The notes under the pieces were generated by a model that had not been told where the DNA came from, ran no database searches, and saw only the letters and a program-made list of their open reading frames with translations. Source: Spinacia oleracea (lineage: Eukaryota > Streptophyta > Magnoliopsida > Caryophyllales > Amaranthaceae). From it: a stretch of 64,000 nucleotides of DNA. The position numbers were made by a program, and so were the translations under genes. The stretch is from NCBI RefSeq assembly GCF_020520425.1, contig NC_079491.1, forward strand, positions 46,242,027 through 46,306,026, in the 5' to 3' direction. Of the stretch, positions 1 to 12,264 are shown piece after piece; within the stretch, counting starts at the first letter, position 1; each line of letters starts with the position of its first letter.

Positions 1-1377
1 ATTTAAGCAAGCAATTGGGAATTGGAATTATATTTTAATGAAGCTAATAAGTATTTTAGTTTCATAAAATATACATGATTCTTATAGATATATAAGAAGT
101 TTAGTGGGAATACATAAAAACTTAATTGGTCCTATGTGTATCACACACATATCTCTCTATTGTAAAATAACATTCAAATGCTAATGACTTAGATTTGAGA
201 TTATTCATCAATGATGGACCATGGCGAAACTTAGTACATACTGGGTATTAAGATCTATTTACAAAGATCTTATGATATTGTTTTGGATTAAGTAATGGAA
301 TTTACTAAATCAAACACGAAAGTCTCCATTGGAGATATTCGACCCATGTGAATAAATCTAAGTAAAGGGTGTTTGAACTATGTATAAGCATTTACTAAGT
401 TAAACATCAAAGAGTCTAAATGAGATTCTTAACCTATATTATATGTCAAAGAATTTAGCTGAATTTAGTATCTACTGAAACTAGATAAGCTAAAGTTACA
501 TGAATAGAATTCAATTGGGAATTATTCTGCAAAAGAATTTATCATGTATGATATAATATGAGGATCGCCAAAAATGTATCGTATGACTTTAGGCATGACG
601 AACATATACCAATCTCTATTGATCTAAGTGAAGATCAACTAGGTTGAGATCAAGAATACTTATGGTACTTGAAAAGGTACATAGGAATAGTTCTTGATTC
701 AAGGAAATAAAGATATGCTAAATATTGATGCTACACGCACAAACACTGGCAAAGGATCAAGCAAGACCCTTTGGAGTTAACCATTGATAAGGACGAGCTA
801 TAGAGCATCGTGTTTTGAAATGGCAACATGGATTGGAGACCATGAGTTGTTGCGTGGGAAATTAAAATATTAATTTCTATGTTCTAAGATACAGCTGGAA
901 AGTATTCCACATATCTTTGAACTGCTTGGATAAGTAATTCCAAACAAAGCATCACTAGCAACCTATAAAGTTGAAGTAAAAGTACTTATTGCCTAAGAAG
1001 CAATAAAATAGAGTTGTTTATATGAGTTCTTCATTGAACTTGGGAAGATCACATGTCTGTTGACTTAATGGTTCTTCATTGCAAAATGTGTAGAACCACT
1101 AATGTAGCAAGAAAGACTAGATCACAAAATAAACATACTCAAAAGTTCTTATCATCATATCTCGAAGAACATTCGATGAAAAGGATATTAAGATTAGCAA
1201 AGCATGATAACTAAACCTATGCAACAAGTGAGAAACAACACTCACATTGTAGCACTGGAAATCAAGCATAGCTTTGAATTCCATGAACTGTTTTAGAAGA
1301 TGGGTTTGAGGCCCATGGTGGTAAAACATTAGGGGTTGAACATTTATCATATATGAAATGTATTTTTCATATTCCAT
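1..1377 (+). pseudogene. Strongly decayed Copia pol (RT/RNase H part)
   Basis: No open frame survives, but broken translations in the plus frames still resemble the 3' end of Copia pol. Around 650-760 there is a trace of the NILKYLK...FLIQG stretch. Around 975-1045 the translation EVKVLIA*EAIK*...EFFIELG parallels the EAEYIAASEAAKEA...FIEELG RNase H region of the better preserved copies in this window. It lies directly upstream of a recognisable family A 3' untranslated region and LTR, so it is the coding end of that element. It is far more decayed than its LTR, which suggests a non-autonomous lineage moved by other elements. Identification rests on weak, interrupted similarity. Confidence 0.5.
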
Positions 1378-2147
1378 TTAATCTTGGTTTAGTATTAAAT
1401 GATGAGTCCCTTCAATTTGACGATATATTCAAGATAGACTGTCAGGACCAGTCCTGTGACTAAGAAATGTCTATCAAGTGAACTTGAATGTCAAAGGTTG
1501 AAAATGGTCCCTAGTCGGAGTTTTCTATAAAATTGGACGCATAGAAAACGTTAGACGACTAGAATGCAAGATGACTAGTAGTTCTGTTTCTTGAACTATG
1601 TGGACATGGCAATGTCATAATCATTTGCATAGATACTTACTTTGGGAAGACTAGTATCGGACAAGACCTATGAAACTTTACTGTAAGAGATGAAAATCTG
1701 TCATAAGTAAATTTCATTAAAATTATTAGACACTAAATCCTCAATACCTGAGTGATTTGAGATTACTTGTTTGAGAACTGGTTGCTTTGACGTTGACCAA
1801 CCGTCGCACCGTAAAAGGAGGCTATAAAGGCAACGCTCAGGTAATCACCTATCAAACGAAGTCTAATCTCAAGATCGCAAGATTGGGATTGTCCTCCCAT
1901 AAATCGGGATGAGATGCTTAAAAGTTGTACAAGGCCACTCGGAGAGCTAGAAACTGTGAAATGCATGGCCGTGCTCGGATGAATCATAGGCTATGATTAT
2001 CTGTTTATTTGATCAGTTGAACTCTGAAACCGAGGAACACCTCTGGACATAATAAGGATGACAACTCTTACCTTATGTTCAAGAGCAAGCATCGAGCGAC
2101 ACAGGAATTAGGAAATACACACTTGTCCCTAAGGACAAGTGGGAGAC
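1378..2147 (+). other. 3' untranslated region of Copia family A, with polypurine tract
   Basis: This stretch is closely similar to 43205-43972, which lies between pol and the 3' LTR of the second family A copy. It contains no usable ORF. It ends with the purine-rich sequence GGACAAGTGGGAGAC at 2133-2147, the expected polypurine tract just before the LTR. Confidence 0.75.
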
Positions 2148-2464
2148 TGAAGGAAATAATGCCCTTGGTCCAAGTATGCATTCTATGTTAAGTCTAATAA
2201 ATGCGGTTCAGTATTAATTAACAAGTTAATAATTCAGTGAGATCAAGTGAGCTGAATGCCTAGCTAGAGGCCGCTTCAGTTCAAGTGGAATTAATGATAT
2301 TAATCCACAGCTTACTCTTGACTGAACCCGTAGGGTCACACAAATAGTACGTAAACGGATCAAGTATTTAATGGCATTAAATACTCCATCTATGGACATT
2401 CGGAATCGACGGATCTTGGTTTCAGTGGGAGCTGAGATCGTCACAGGCAAGAAATGAATACTCC

Positions 2465-2790
2465 GGAAACGATGATATTGCCGGAAACGGAAATATGGAT
2501 CGTATCGGAAATATAAATATTAGCCAAGTCGTAGATGTTGCCGGAAACGGAAACATGGTACGTATCGGAAAATATTATCGGAAATGGAAATATTGCCGGA
2601 ATCGGAAATATTGCCGGAAACGGAAATATTGTCTGAAACGGAAATATTATCGGAATCGGAAAATAATTCCGGAAACGGAAATATTAAATATTTGTTCGAA
2701 ACGGAAATTAATTCCGGAATCGGAAATATTAAATATTGTTCGTGTCGAAAATAAATTCCGGAATCGGGAATTTAATCGAAAGCGTATCGT
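2465..2790 (+). repeat. LTR-embedded minisatellite (GGAAACGGAAATATT-type)
   Basis: Short degenerate units of about 15-18 bp, such as CCGGAAACGGAAATATTG and CGGAATCGGAAATATTG, follow one another for about 320 bp. The same array is present in all three family A LTRs (also 6905-7230 and 44284-44600), so it is a fixed part of the LTR and lies upstream of the TATA box. Confidence 0.8.
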
Positions 2791-3174
2791 ACGAATTAGC
2801 ATCGGACGAGGCTCGCTAGACGAAGGCCCAGCACGAAGCCAGGCCATCGCCCAACAAGCCACACGCATCACCAACACACGCCAAAGCCTCGACCAGGCCC
2901 AGGGCAAGCCAGGCCCAGCCGAAGCCATGGGCGCGCGCGGACAGAAGCATGGGCCGAGCGCTGTGCGCTCAGCGTGGGCCGCAAGGCCTGCGCGGGTGTA
3001 CGGTGCTCGTGCGATGCTCGTGTGCGAATCCTAAAGCTATCGGGATTCAATAAAAGATTAAATCCTAAACCTATTAGATAAAGTTTATTTAAATAGAGTC
3101 CTAGCAGGATTCTTATTAAATAAATAAGTATCCTAATAGGATTCCAATTCCTTTTCCATACCTCTATAAATAAG

Positions 3175-3182
3175 GGCCTAGG
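3175..3182 (+). promoter_or_regulatory. TATA box of family A LTR
   Basis: TATAAATA lies downstream of the GC-rich patch, followed by AGGGCCTAGGGTCA. The same box and context recur at 7607-7614 and 45010-45017, and the orientation agrees with the element. Confidence 0.5.
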
Positions 3183-3719
3183 GTCATTGTTTATAAACAA
3201 GTTTTCAAGTATTCAAAGCTAGGATTTTTAAGCAGAAAAATCAGCCATATCTCTTGCCCATTTAGCCGAAAATAAGTAGTACCTTAAGGGCGATTCTAGT
3301 TGGTCAATCTTAAGGCGGATCCGGACGTGCTGTGGACTATCTACGGAGGGACGACACTTGGAGTCCTAAAGACTTGTTCTTGTTCGGTTCGGGCGCAGCT
3401 AGGGAAGGCACGCAACAAAGAGTATGCATCTAAACTATGCTAAATGATTATGTGTAAATAATATGCTTTCCTGGCTTTATGGTTTTTCCGCATGATTTAT
3501 GAATTGTCATATGTATCATAACCTAACACTTGACACTCAACAGAAGCTTAATACTAAGGCCCTATTAGCTTCTAGTTTGCAGTTCATGTGAAAGAGTTTA
3601 TTTAATAGCTGAAAGTTGATACCAATAACTTAATAAAAGGTAGTAAATTACCATTTGCGACTAGTGATTAGTAACAAAAACTAGAGACCTGTACATTTAA
3701 CTCTCACAAACAATTGTAT

Positions 3720-3968
3720 CAGCTACTTTTTAAGAAACATGTTTCTGAATTCATCATTTGATTTTGGTTTCTTGTCATCACTTTCAACAGCTTTTGGTTT
3801 GATCTCGGTAAAACCAAGAGGCCTGACATTGCGTGGAACTGCAAATGTGTTCTTTCCCTTGAGTTGAACTCCATCATTGTTACGCACCTCACTATAGGTC
3901 GGCTGATCACCAGATGGATCAAAAGAATGGCTTCTCTTGGTTCTTGCCTGATCTCCAGGCCATATCTT
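3720..3968 (-). pseudogene. Captured terminal exon of an unidentified plant gene
   Basis: On the minus strand there is an open reading of about 80 codons that begins after a splice-acceptor-like CAATCAG and ends at a TAG near 3720. The translation has non-transposon composition: it includes DQPTYSEVRNNDGVQLKGKN, a proline/valine stretch (VPRNVRPLGF) and a lysine-rich tail ending RNMFLKK. I do not recognise the family. It sits inside the CACTA element, so the likeliest explanation is a host exon captured by the transposon. It could also be a rare CACTA-encoded exon. The plus strand at 4045-4140 has another short stretch with coding-like translation (QQPQGVHYHINPHMQDP), which may be a second captured piece. 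Confidence 0.4.
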
Positions 3969-4510
3969 TGGACCTGATTGATTTTTTCTTTTAGAAGGAT
4001 CTTATCTGGCAATGCTCAATTTATTCTTCAGCAACCATTGTCTGTTCTTTACCACAACAGCCTCAAGGTGTGCATTATCACATAAATCCACATATGCAAG
4101 ACCCCTTGATTTCCCAGTATGCAAGGCCCCTCGCTATATTATTGTTCCTGCTCAGCTTGGTTCAAACTTTAAACACAATTTTTACTTCCTCCGTCCTTAA
4201 ACAGTAAGTTGTATTTGATTGGAGTCATTTTAAGGATTTGATATTTTCATTTAAAAATAGTCGTATCTAGGTGAAATTTCATGCTTTTATTTGAATAAAC
4301 ATGAAATTTATTATATTATTTATCGTGTTTTAGCTAGTGCACCATCTCTAACTTGTGCCCATTCGTGATTTAAACTTGCAGGAGTATGGTGAGCTAAATG
4401 GAGAATAAATGTAGATCTAACAAATGGGCACTAATATTGTAATATTACTCTTTAAGTCAATAAAAATAATTTATTATTGACATCCTTTCTTAATTTAGAA
4501 AACTAATTTT

Positions 4511-4515
4511 TATTA

Positions 4516-4559
<44 letters not shown>

Positions 4560-4561
4560 TA

Positions 4562-4592
<31 letters not shown>

Positions 4593-4604
4593 TATTATTA
4601 TTAT
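4511..4604. repeat. (ATT)n microsatellite, unoccupied
   Basis: Almost pure ATT/TTA repeat for about 90 bp with two small interruptions. It is the same motif that flanks every LINE copy in this window but has no LINE inserted, so it can serve as an empty-site comparison. Confidence 0.9.
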
Positions 4605-4639
4605 GAATCAATGAACCTGTTGCATTAGGTGCTCAACAA

Positions 4640-4975
4640 ATTTATTTTGAGAATAAATTATCGTTGCATTAGGCTAAAATGCGTTGCATTATTTCTTTAA
4701 GCATACATAGAAATCCGTCGCATTAGCTAAAATAACCGTCGCATTAGCTAAAATACCCGTCGCATTAGCTAAAGATCTAATGCGACACCCCATCTAAGGA
4801 CCGTCGCATTAGATGCTTATCTAATGCGATGGTATTAATTTCCCGTTGCATTAGGTCACTGATCGTCGCATTAGGCCTAATGCAACGCCACCGAATGCAA
4901 GGGTCATTTGTCGTCGCATTAGGTCTAATGCGACGGATTTTGATGCCTAATGCAACGATTTTAGGCGTTGTATCG
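4640..4975. repeat. CACTA subterminal inverted repeats (TAATGCGACG)
   Basis: About a dozen copies of CGTCGCATTAG or its complement CTAATGCGACG occur in both orientations, several as close palindromic pairs. Such short clustered inverted motifs are the usual transposase-binding subterminal region of CACTA elements. Confidence 0.65.
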
Positions 4976-4985
4976 GATAAGAAAT

Positions 4986-5996
4986 TGTAGGGGAATACAG
5001 TTAAACATAATAACATGTGCGGAACAATCCTCAAAGCCAGGAAACATGTATAAAGCACAGATTAAGCAAACTTCATTCGAAGCGTGTTTTCCACAATAAT
5101 CTGTCAACGAACACGAACAAAGAACTCCACTTGTCGTTCCTCTACTTGGTTCACCGACACGATCAGATCCGTCTTGATAATCGTAGCTTAGATAATTGAT
5201 CAAGAGATTTTCTTTTTGGGATGAACACACTATGGAGGTACAGAGAGAATTAGGGTTCTCTGTTTTCTCCTAGGGTTGTGTGTAATCTGAATTGTGATTG
5301 TGCTTAGTTGGAAAATAGGTTGTAAGGTTATTTACATAACCTTACTAACCGACCAAGCCAAGAGGCAAGGCCGGCTAGCAAGCCCGCAAGCCAAAACGCA
5401 CGGACACGCACAGCCAGTGGGCCGTGGGCCGCGCTGCTGCTTTGTCGTGGTCTCGGCCCGCATGCACGCGCACAGCTCCGCGCCACAAGGGCCTCGCTGC
5501 TGCTGCGTTGCTTTGCTTGCTCGCCTATGCGCGCGCCCATGGGCCTCGAGTGTTCCGTGCACTCGGCTCGTGGGCCGCTCCTTGTAATCGCGATTAAATA
5601 TATTTCCGATATATTTATTTATCGTTTCGTATACGACGAATCACCGTCGTACGATACGATTTATTCGTTTCGCCTAGCTTACGAATATTCGCGATACGAT
5701 ATACGATTCCGATGCAAGGTCGTATCGTATAATACGTTTCCAACTTAATCCCGAAAAGTTATTAAATGAATTTCCGATTCATTTAATCCGGTGATCTGTT
5801 ACGTGTCATTGGTGTGACCTTGTAGGTTCAGTCAAGAGTAAGTTGTGAGTTCAATATCCATTAGAACTCACTGATCGGAAGCATTGCTCCAGCTAGCTGT
5901 TCCGATCACTTGATCTCACTGAATTAATTGTTCTCAATTAATCTAAACCTTGGTATTAGACTTAATGCACCTTGGATGAAGGACATATTTCCTTCA
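4986..5996 (-). mobile_element. Copia family B 3' LTR
   Basis: The 1011-bp LTR reads TGAAGGAAATATGTCC...CCCCTACA on the minus strand. It matches 14826-15838 along its whole length. It includes a GC-rich block (5340-5580) near its 3' part. Confidence 0.9.
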
Positions 5997-6592
5997 ATCT
6001 CCCACTTGTCATTCAGACAAGTGTGCATCCACATTCCTTTGTCGCTTAGTGTTACTTACTGAACATAAGGTAAGATCCAAACCATCCTTATTAGGTCCAG
6101 AAGTGTTTCTCGGATTACAGAGTTCAACTGTCAAACTTTTGCAGAAGGTTAAGCCTAACCATTCTGAGCACGGCCATGCATTTTACAGTATCTAACTCTC
6201 CGAGAGGCCTTGTTACACAACAACACTATATCCTATCAAAGATAGGAGGACAATCCATTCTTGCAATCTATGAACACTCACTTTGATTCATAGTACGCCC
6301 AATAACTGCTTTTATAGCCTTCTTTTACGGTGCGACGTTTAGCTTGTATCAAAGCGAACTAATTCCCAAACGAGCAGACATAATCGCTCATGTTCCGAGG
6401 AACGGTTTCTAATCACCATTAATGAGAACTACCTATGACATGACTTTAATCTCTTAAAGCGTTCTCATGGTCAATCCGATACAAGATCCAATAAGTATCT
6501 ATGCAAAAGATTCTGACATCCAGTCACTCTAGTTCAAGAAACAGAACTAAGTAATCTACTTGCAATCTAATCTTCATTAGTCATTGGTCGTC
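5997..6592 (-). other. Family B 3' untranslated region and polypurine tract (first part)
   Basis: On the minus strand GACAAGTGGGAGAT (5997-6011) lies directly before the 3' LTR and is the polypurine tract. The rest has no useful ORF and continues at 7975-8217 after the inserted solo LTR. Parts resemble the 3' region of family A, in keeping with related elements. Confidence 0.7.
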
Positions 6593-7969
6593 TGAAGGAA
6601 ATAATGCCCTTGGTCCAAGTATGCATTCAATGTTAAGTCTAATAAATGCGGTTCAGTATTAATTAACAAGTTAATAATTCAGTGAGATCAAGTGAGCTGA
6701 ATGCCTAGCTAGAGGCCGCTTCAGTTCAAGTGGAATTAATGATATTAATCCACAGCTTACTCTTGACTGAACCCGTAGGGTCACACAAATAGTACGTAAA
6801 CGGATCAAGTACTTAATGGCATTAAATACTCCATCTATGGATATTCGGAATCGACGGATCTTGGTTTCAGTGGGAGCTGAGATCGTCACAGGCAAGAAAT
6901 GAATACTCCGGAAACGATGATATTGCCGGAAACGGAAATATGGATCGTATCGGAAATATAAATATTATCCAAGTCGTAGATGTTGCCGGAAACGGAAACA
7001 TGGTACGTATCGGAAAATATTATCGGAAATGGAAATATTGCCGGAATCGGAAATATTGCCGGAAACGGAAATATTGTCAGAATCGGAAATATTATCGGAA
7101 TCGGAAAATAGTTCCGGAAACGGAAATATTAAATATTTGTTCGAAACGGAAATTGATTCCGGAATCGGAAATATTGAATATTGTTCGTATCGGAAATGAA
7201 TTCCGGAATCGAGAATTTAATCGGAAGCGTATCCTACGAATTAGCATCGGACGAGGCCTGCCAGACGAAGGCCCAGCACGAAGCCGGGCCATCGCCCAGC
7301 AAGCCAAGCGCAACAATCACACTCCAAGCATGCGACCAGGCCCAGCGCAAAAGCCAGGCCCAGCCGAAGCTTGGGCGCGCGCGCGGGGCTGCGGCGAGTG
7401 GGCTGGCGCTGTGCGTGGGCCGCAAGGCCTGCGTGTGGTGCTAGCGTATTACTCGAAGTGTGTTACTCGAATGCTAAGGCTACCGGGATTCGTCATATGA
7501 TTAAATCTAATCCTAAAAGATTTAGTTTATTTAATTAGAGTCCTAGTAGGATTATAATTAAATAAATTAGTATCCTAATAGGATTCCAAATCCTTTTCCA
7601 TAACTCTATAAATAGGTGCCTAGGGTCACATATTTACAACGATTTTTTTCAAGTATTCAAAGTGAGTTTTTGAGAGAAAAATTCAGTCACACATTTGCCC
7701 AAAAGTGCCGAAAATAATAGTACCTTAAGGGCGATTCTAGTTGGTCAATCTTAAGGCGGATCCGGACGTGCTGTGGACTATCTACGGAGGGACAACACTT
7801 GGAGTCCTAAAGACTTGTTCTTGTTCGGTTCGGGCGCAGCTAGGGAAGGCACGCAACAAAGAGTATGCATCTAAACTATGCTAAATGATTATGTGTAAAT
7901 AATATGTATTCCTGGCTTTATGGTTTTTCCGCATGATTTATGAATTGTCATATGTATCATAACCTAACA
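6593..7969 (+). mobile_element. Solo LTR of Copia family A inserted in Copia family B
   Basis: A single 1377-bp LTR starts TGAAGGAAATAATGCC and ends CCTAACA. It is flanked on both sides by TCGTC (6588-6592 and 7970-7974), a perfect 5-bp target duplication. No internal sequence is present, so it arose by LTR-LTR recombination after insertion. It is opposite in orientation to the host element and includes the same minisatellite, GC-rich patch and TATA box (7607-7614) as the other family A LTRs. Confidence 0.95.
7607..7614 (+). promoter_or_regulatory. TATA box of the family A solo LTR
   Basis: TATAAATA in the same context as in the other two family A LTRs. Confidence 0.45.
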
Positions 7970-8217
7970 TCGTCCACCTTTCAATGACCTGGATTAGGGA
8001 TCCTTTGCGACTTCAATATTCAAGTTCACTTATGGGTGTTTCTTTGTCAAAGAATCCATCTTGACATCCCATTTGAATGATTTGAATCACATGGACTTAT
8101 CATTTAATTCTAAACCACAATTAAATGAATATGAAATAAATTTCATAAATATGAAATGGTTAAACCAATTGTTTTAAACATAGATCTAACAGATGTTCTA
8201 AAACAATACTTAGAAAA

Positions 8218-11200
8218 TCAAAGCCATCCTCCAACATGCTTGATTCCCATGGTTGCTACATGTGCGTTGTGTTTCACTTGTGGCAACGGTTTAGTCAATG
8301 GATCCGCGACGTTGTCGTCAGTTCCAACCTTGCAAATCTCGATTTCCTTTCTTTCAACGATCTCCCGAAGTATATGAAATTGCCGCAGTACGTGCTTGGA
8401 CTTCTGGTGGCTCCTAGGCTCCTTTGCCTGGGCAATGGCTCCGCTATTGTCGCAATACAAAGCCACTGGTCCTTTAATGGAGGGGACAACACCAAGTTCT
8501 TCGATGAACTTCCGAATCCAAACAGCTTCCTTTGCTGCTTCTGAGGCAGCAATGTACTCGGCTTCAGTGGTAGAATCCGCAATAGTGCTTTGCTTAGCAC
8601 TTTTCCAGCTTACTGCTCCGCCGTTGAGGCAGAACACAAACCCAGACTGTGATCTGAAATCATCTCTGTCGGTTCGAAAGCTTGCGTCTGTATAGCCCTT
8701 AACAATCAACTCATCTGTACCACCATAAACCAGAAACTGATCCTTAGTCCTTTTCAGGTACTTTAGGATGTTCTTGGCAGCAGTCCAATGCGCCTCACCT
8801 GGTTCTGACTGGTACCTGCTCGTTGCACTAAGTGCAAACGAAACATCCGGCCTTGTACAAATCATAGCATACATGATGGATCCAATAGCCGAAGCGTATG
8901 GAATTCCACTCATCTTTCTACGCTCATCAGATGTTTTGGGACACTGATTCTTGCTTAGATGTACGCCATGTGACATGGGTAGATGGCCTCTCTTGGCTTC
9001 CATGATATTGAACCTAGCTAGCACTTTGTCAATGTAAGTGCTTTGGCTTAGTCCAATCATCCTCTTAGATCTATCCCTATAGATCTTGATGCCCAATATG
9101 TATTGTGCCTCTCCTAAGTCCTTCATTGAGAAACACTTCCCCAGCCAAGTCTTTACAGACTCCAACATAGGAATGTCGTTTCCAATAAGCAGTATGTCGT
9201 CAACATATAAGACTAGGAATGCAATTTTACTCCCACTGACCTTCTTGTATACACAAGATTCGTCCTAATTCTTGATGAAGCCAAACTTATTGACTGCTTC
9301 ATCAAATCGTTTATTCCAACTCCTTGATGCCTTCTTTAGTCCGTAGATGGACTTCTTAAGCTTGCATACCTTTCCTTGGTTCTTTTGATCGACAAAACCC
9401 TCCGGCTGTGTCATGAACACATTCTCTTCAAGAACACCGTTCAAGAAGGCAGTTTTGACATCCATTTGCCATATTTCATAGTCATGAAAAGCGGCAATCG
9501 CAAGGATTATCCGAATAGACTTAAGCATCGCGACTGGAGAAAAGGTTTCATCGTAGTCAACGCCGTGAACTTGCCTGTAACCTTTTGCTACTAATCTAGC
9601 CTTGTATATGTATACAATTCCATCTTTGTCTTTCTTCAACTTGAAGACCCATTTGCATCCGATAGGTGTGAACCCATCCGGCAAATCAACCAAATCCCAG
9701 ACTTGATTTTCAGACATGGAGTCTATTTCAGATTGCATGGCCTCTAACCATTTAATGCAGCTTGGGCTCGTCATATCTTGCTTGTAAGTCAAAGGTTCAT
9801 CACTATCCAATATGAGAACGTCTAAGTTTTCAGTCAAGAGGACGCCTGTCCATCTGTCCGGCTGAAAAATAGTTCTATTTGACCTACGAGGGGCAACAAC
9901 GTTTTGAGGAACTACTCCCACTGGCTCTTCTAAAGACCTTGGAGGTTCATCAACTTGAACTGCTTCTAAAGAGTTCTGAGTTCGTTGTTCGTCTCGAATC
10001 TCTTCGAGGTCTATTATTCTCCCACTTGTCAATTTGGAAATATGATTTCTTTCCAAAAAGACACCGTCACGAGCAACGAATACCTTGTTGTCTGACTTGT
10101 TGTAGAAATAATACCCCATAGTTTCTTTTGGATACCCAACGAAGAAACATTTGTCAGATTTAGGTTGTAGCTTGTCCGAAATTAATCGCTTGACATATGC
10201 TTCGCAACCCCAAATCTTCAGAAAAGACAACTTTGGAAGTTTCCCAGTCCATAATTCGTATGGAGTCTTTTCAACATCTTTTGACGGAGCACGATTCAGT
10301 GTGAGTGCTGCAGTTTGCAACGCATGTCCCCAGAACTGTAAAGGAAGTTCGGCCTGACCCATCATTGACCTGACCATATCGAGTAAGGTCCTGTTTCTCC
10401 GTTCCGACACTCCATTCCATTGAGGTGTCCCCGGAGCAGTCAATTCAGAAAGAATACCGCATTCTTTTAGATGGTCATCAAACTCGTGGCTAAGATATTC
10501 ACCTCCTCGTTACGATCTTAGAGCTTTGATTTTCTTGCCATGTTGATTCTCTAATTCATTTTGAAATTCTCTGAATTTCTCAAACGATTCAGACTTGTGC
10601 TTCATTAAGTAAATATAGCCATATCTACTGAAGTCGTCCGTAAACGTTATGAAATAGCTGAACTCACCTCTAGCTTTCGTACTCATAGGCCCACATACGT
10701 CCGTATGTATTAGCCCTAGTAGTTCGCTTGCTCTTTCTCCCACCTTTGAGAAAGGTTGCTTTGTCATTTTGCCAAGTAAACAAGATTCGCATTGATCAAT
10801 CTTCTCTAAGTCGAATGATTCTAGAATTCCTTTCCATTGAAGTAATTCCATGCGCTTTATGTTTATATGGCCTAATCGACAATGCCACAGAAATGTGAGA
10901 TCCGAATCACCAGTTTTAGCCTTTTTGGTATTTATGTTATAAATGTGTTTTCTCGTATCTAGCACATAAAGACCGTTTTCTTGTTGTGCTGAACCATAAA
11001 ACATTTCATTCAAAGAAAAAGAACAACTATTGTCTTTAAATTGAAAACTAAAACCTTTAGAATCCAAACTTGAAACGGAAATGATGTTTCTGGTGATACT
11101 AGGAACATAGTACCAGTTTTCTAGTTCCAAAACAAACCCACTAGGCAAAGAAATAAAATAAAATCCTACGGCTAATGCAGCAATCCGTGCTTCATTTCCC

Positions 11201-12264
11201 ACGCGTAGATCCATCTCGCCTTTATCAAGCTTTCTACTTCTCCTTAGTCCCTGTGAATTGGAACATAAGTGTGAGCTACAACCAGTATCTAATACCCAAG
11301 AAGTAGAATTAGCACGATTACAATGTATAACATACATACCTGAAGGAGAAGCAACATTTCCGTCCTTCTTCTCTTCCTTTAGTTTGGGGCAATCTCGCTT
11401 GTAATGACCAGTTTCATTACAATTGAAGCATTGCGATGTAGAAGGAGAAGCATTCCTCTTCATCTTGCTCTTGGAAGGCGCCAGATGCCCTCCGGGAGTG
11501 GACGAAGATGCAGCCTTGCATTTCTTCCCCTTGCCTACTTTCTTGAATTTAGTGCACCTCACATTCAAAGGCTCTTGATTGAACTTAAGGATTTTCTCGC
11601 ATTTCATGAGTAATTCCACAAGTTCAGAGAATGTGCTCTCTTTCTGATGAAAGAGATAGTGCATCTTAAAACCCTCATAATCCTTATGAAGGGAATTCAG
11701 CACTAGTGCAATAGCTACCGACTCTTTGATGGAACCACCAAGTCTCTCAATTGTGAAAAATAATCCAGACATCATATCCACATGAGACCGAGTTGATGTG
11801 TTTTTTTCCATCTTGACAGAGTAGATGCGCCTTTGTGCCTCCAGAAGTTCGACTTCTAGGCACGACTTGCGTGGGGTTACGAGCTTGAGATTGCTCATCG
11901 AATTAGCCAATTCGTCAACCCCATTGCCACCAGTTTGGCACAAGGGTCGAAAACCCGCACACTTATCCTTGAGGCTACTTAGGAGAGCTTGAGGTTCAAA
12001 AGTAATGAACCTCCCTCTCCAACTCTCAGGGATAGACTTAAGGATGAACTCCGTGACAAGGTACTTGTGAAGTGCCCAACTTCTGTACCTTTCAGGAGTC
12101 ATGCCTCGCGCATCATAGCTAGGGAAAGGTTGTTCAATGACATAGTGTATGCCATTAACTTTCAAAACTTCGACAAGTTTCTCTTTCCATTCAAGAAAAT
12201 TAGTCAAGTCTAACTCGACATCCAGAATTTCAGATGATATGATTGTTGTTATGTTTGCGACCAT
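8218..12264 (-). pseudogene. Copia family B Gag-Pol polyprotein, two in-frame stops
   Basis: One reading frame runs from ATG at 12264 (MVANITT; an in-frame ATG also exists at 12306) to a stop at 8218. It is broken only by stop codons at 10510-10512 and 9265-9267, with no frameshift. Domains in order are UBN2-type Gag, a CCHC zinc knuckle (CFNCNETGHYKRDC), aspartic protease (VLDTGCSSH), GAG-pre-integrase (LWHCRLGH), integrase (HTDVCGPM, ERRNR), reverse transcriptase (MDVKTAFLNG, then YVDDILLIGND) and RNase H (STTEAEY, LYCDNSGAI). The first stop replaces the second catalytic Asp of the integrase (the S-D-RGGEY position). The second stop lies just before YVDD. Otherwise the protein looks complete and of normal Copia length (about 1350 codons). 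It cannot make an active integrase as it stands. Confidence 0.93.

Larger units (their letters stand above)
2148..3528 (+). mobile_element. Copia family A LTR (3' LTR)
   Basis: A 1381-bp LTR starts TGAAGGAAATAATGCC and ends CATAACCTAACA. It is nearly identical to the solo LTR at 6593-7969 and similar to the LTR at 43973-45374. It follows a polypurine tract and is not followed by a primer-binding site, so it is a 3' LTR. It contains a GGAAACGGAAATATT minisatellite, a GC-rich patch (about 2810-3030) and a TATA box. The expected target duplication on the right is CTTGA (3529-3533); the left partner is outside the window. Confidence 0.85.

Noticed and set aside
2495..3034. 179-codon frame rich in NRKYCRKRKYC (also 6940-7500 and 44320-44604)
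   Set aside because: It is the translation of the GGAAACGGAAATATT minisatellite in the family A LTR, not a protein gene.
4187..4260. Stowaway-like MITE start (TACTTCCTCCGTCCTTAAAC)
   Set aside because: Only one end resembles the Stowaway terminus; no matching inverted end was found nearby.
5294..5587. Open frames in the GC-rich part of the family B LTR (also 15135-15518)
   Set aside because: Same sequence in both LTRs, frames on both strands, no domain; LTR composition effect.
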